From: CAG-791 sp963655255
GTDB taxonomy: Bacteria; Bacillota; Clostridia; Lachnospirales; Lachnospiraceae
Reading direction: 5' to 3'
Assembly: GCA_963655255.1 (NCBI GenBank)
Contig: CAVKEB010000016.1
Location: forward strand, 1-52,951
DNA length: 52,951 bases
Shown here: positions 51,322 through 52,951 of the stretch, piece after piece
How positions within the stretch are numbered: position 1 is the first letter of the stretch
Layout: each line of letters begins with the position of its first letter
Position numbers and translations under genes: made by a program
Notes under the pieces: model-generated
Seen by the model: the letters and a program-made list of their open reading frames with translations, nothing else
The model's database searches: none
What the model was told of the DNA's origin: nothing

Positions 51322-51702
51322 CTATATTATAACACCCAGAATCTTCGGAAGAAAGATCCTGCATCCGATGATGGCCGCCATAATCGCCGCGATCAGAACC
51401 GCTCCCGCCGCCGCATCCTTGGCCTTCTTCGCGAGAGGCTTCCGCTCCTGGGTCACCAGATCCACCACGGCCTCCACCGCGGTATTCACGCATTCCAGTC
51501 CCATCACCATGCCGAACAGAACAAGGCAGATCATCCACTCCGATACGGAGATCCGAAGGAGAATGCCGAAAATCACTACAAGGACCGCTGCCATGCAGTG
51601 AATCTGCATGTTGCGTTCCCTCCGGATGGTATTGAAAATTCCCTCAAACGCATAGCCGAAGCTCTTGTAGAGCGGGGCCTTCTTCTCTTTTCGTTCCTTC
51701 AT
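51322..51702 (-). CDS. dgkA: Diacylglycerol/undecaprenol kinase family protein
   Basis: 126 residues with three membrane helices and the family motif MGLECVNTAVEAVVDL; Gram-positive members phosphorylate undecaprenol, recycling the carrier lipid made by UppS. The N-terminal KSFGYAFEGIFNTIRRERNMQIH is typical. The start at 51702 is fixed by GAGG 7 nt upstream, supplied by repeat copy 5; the in-frame ATG at 51738 lies within the repeat. Confidence 0.93.
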   Translation of the reverse strand: MKERKEKKAPLYKSFGYAFEGIFNTIRRERNMQIHCMAAVLVVIFGILLRISVSEWMICLVLFGMVMGLECVNTAVEAVVDLVTQERKPLAKKAKDAAAGAVLIAAIMAAIIGCRIFLPKILGVII

Positions 51703-51750
51703 TCTTATCCCTCGCTGAGGCAGCCGGTGCGTCAGCACCGATGCTGCGGT
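51703..51750 (-). repeat. Modular leader element, copy 5 (dgkA leader), minimal mosaic
   Basis: Consists only of hairpin A (GCAGC-CGGTGC, loop TGAC) joined directly to the terminal GCCTCAGCGAGG, then 7 nt and the ATG. All central hairpins are missing. The join falls at GGCA/GCAG, which is shared by both flanks in the full element. Confidence 0.85.
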
Positions 51751-51835
51751 TTTCCCGGAATTTTGTTCTTCGACGACTCAGTTTCCGGTCAGATCCGCCC
51801 GCACGGCACCCATAAGCCGGCCGGTCGGATCCGGG

Positions 51836-52828
51836 TCACTCCGGCAGCCGCACCTCGTGCTCCGTCTTCCCGCCTTTTCCGAACGCATCTGCCGCCTCAA
51901 AGCAGCCCTCCACCATGTGGCCGACCGCCTGACGGGTATAGAACGCCGTGTGCGGACTCAGAATCACATTCGGGAAGGACCGAAGGAGCGCCATGTCACG
52001 GTTTGCAATGACATCCCCGATCCGGTTGTAATAGTACAGACCGTCCTCCTTCTCGAGGACATCCAGCGCGGCTCCGCCGACCCTGCCGCTCTCCAGGGCG
52101 TCCACCAGAGCGTCCGTGTCGATCAGCTTGCCTCGTGCCGTGTTGACAATGCGGACACCGTCCTTCATTTTGGCAAACGCATCCTTGTTCAGAAGGTGAT
52201 AATTCTCCTCGGTCGCATTCGTGTGAAGCGTAATCACATCCGACTTTGCAAACAGCTCATCCAGCGAAACGTACTCCGCGTACTGCTTCACCGCCTCATT
52301 CTGGTAGGGATCGTAGCACAGGATTTTGCAGCCGAATCCCGCCAGATGCTCGATCACGGTCCGTCCGATCCGTCCGGTTCCGATGACGCCGACCGTCTGG
52401 AAGCTGATGTCTTCGCCGATCTTCCCCTTCAGGGAATAATCCTGGAGCTCCGCCCGCTTCAGAATGCTGACGATTCTCCTCTGCAGCATCAGCATCAGCA
52501 TGATGGCGTAATTCGCAACGCCTGACGGCGGATAGCTGACATTCGAAACCCTCATGCCGCATTCCTTTGCCCTGGCCAGGTCCACATGATCGTACCCGAT
52601 GGAGCGGCACAGAAGGTATTGCACGCCGATGGACGAGAATTTCTCCACCATGGCCGCCGACATGTCACACGGCGTCATGCTGACCGCATCCGCTCCCTTT
52701 GCAAGAACGTAATTCTCCGCGTTCGGATAATCCGCCGTCCAGTCAAACTCTATGCCGTATTTGTCCGCATATTCCCGGGCAAACGCAAGCTCATCAAACT
52801 CCCGCAGTGTGTAAAAAAAGATCTTCAT
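51836..52828 (-). CDS. D-2-hydroxyacid dehydrogenase, D-lactate dehydrogenase-like
   Basis: 330 residues of the NAD-dependent D-2-hydroxyacid dehydrogenase family, closest in style to D-lactate dehydrogenase/VanH (FAREYADKYGIEFDWT; LCRSIGYDHVDL). The Rossmann loop VGVIGTGRIGR is near 147, the catalytic Arg in NTARGKLIDT, Glu in the LEKEDGLYY region and His in LSPHTAFYT. Likely reduces pyruvate to D-lactate. Repeat copy 3 supplies its GAGG 7 nt before the ATG. Confidence 0.9.
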   Translation of the reverse strand: MKIFFYTLREFDELAFAREYADKYGIEFDWTADYPNAENYVLAKGADAVSMTPCDMSAAMVEKFSSIGVQYLLCRSIGYDHVDLARAKECGMRVSNVSYPPSGVANYAIMLMLMLQRRIVSILKRAELQDYSLKGKIGEDISFQTVGVIGTGRIGRTVIEHLAGFGCKILCYDPYQNEAVKQYAEYVSLDELFAKSDVITLHTNATEENYHLLNKDAFAKMKDGVRIVNTARGKLIDTDALVDALESGRVGGAALDVLEKEDGLYYYNRIGDVIANRDMALLRSFPNVILSPHTAFYTRQAVGHMVEGCFEAADAFGKGGKTEHEVRLPE

Positions 52829-52951
52829 GCTTATACCTCACTGAGGCAAAATCCGCGATACCAGAGAGAATTTCGCGAAGGTGAATTCTCTCTGTGTACA
52901 GAGTGCCGCCAAGCGGCACTCTAAGCAGGAGAAGATGTCATCAGACATCTT
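52829..52951 (-). repeat. Modular leader element, copy 3, cut by the window end
   Basis: Nearly identical to copy 1 over the visible 120 nt: GAGG-N7-ATG, GCCTCAGTGAGG, the AGAGAGAATT hairpin (loop CACCTTCGCG), the AGAGTGCCG hairpin (loop CTTGG as in copy 2) and the GAAGATGTC hairpin. The remaining upstream modules lie beyond 52951. Confidence 0.92.

Overview
The window looks like chromosome of a fairly G+C-rich member of the Lachnospiraceae (Clostridia, Bacillota). This rests on a Gram-positive PolC, the block pyrH-frr-uppS-cdsA-dxr-rseP-ispG-polC, a YesM/YesN-type two-component pair next to an LplB/LplC-type sugar importer with no ATPase of its own, a QueT-type S component, an AarF/phasin pair, and a DgkA. 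Placement below family is not possible from the sequence alone. Nearly every gene lies on the minus strand; typA and queT are the only confident plus-strand genes.

Layout in coordinate order: 1-2660, a possible gene remnant, an AAA-ATPase/PD-(D/E)XK protein with an added HTH, and tRNA-Glu(CTC). 2827-16273, malQ and then the polC to pyrH housekeeping operon (replication, MEP isoprenoid steps, site-2 protease, CDP-DAG, undecaprenyl-PP, ribosome recycling, UMP kinase), transcribed toward low coordinates. 16394-18477, divergent typA with two promoters and a terminator. 18657-20836, mgtE with an overlapping leader ORF, and a YigZ-family gene. 21195-26579, a class A PBP, queT and a membrane-anchored coiled-coil protein. 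26738-30627, tRNA-Thr(GGT), a GGDEF/EAL protein and a TetR regulator. 30964-42303, a carbohydrate locus: GH36, GH31, two ABC permeases, a binding lipoprotein, response regulator and sensor kinase. 42305-47238, a DUF4340 protein and a Gld-type ABC exporter. 47497-52828, MATE exporter, AarF kinase, phasin-like protein, DgkA and a D-2-hydroxyacid dehydrogenase.

The most unusual content is not protein coding. At least seven intergenic sites carry copies of a modular multi-hairpin element, always in the same orientation, always ending at the start codon of the downstream gene. In five copies the element places a GAGG Shine-Dalgarno core exactly 7 nt before the ATG. A base-pair covariation and several G-U wobbles specific to the transcribed strand suggest it acts as RNA in 5' leaders. 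Two copies are internally deleted mosaics, two are highly diverged, and an 18-nt piece of the element lies in frame inside rseP. I do not recognise it as a named family.

A second regulatory candidate is a well-initiated 39-codon leader ORF, acidic and proline-rich at its start, that overlaps the ribosome binding site and start of mgtE out of frame. It recalls the logic of enterobacterial mgtL. A dense array of hairpins between the PBP gene and queT and a MITE-like inverted repeat upstream of dxr are also unexplained.
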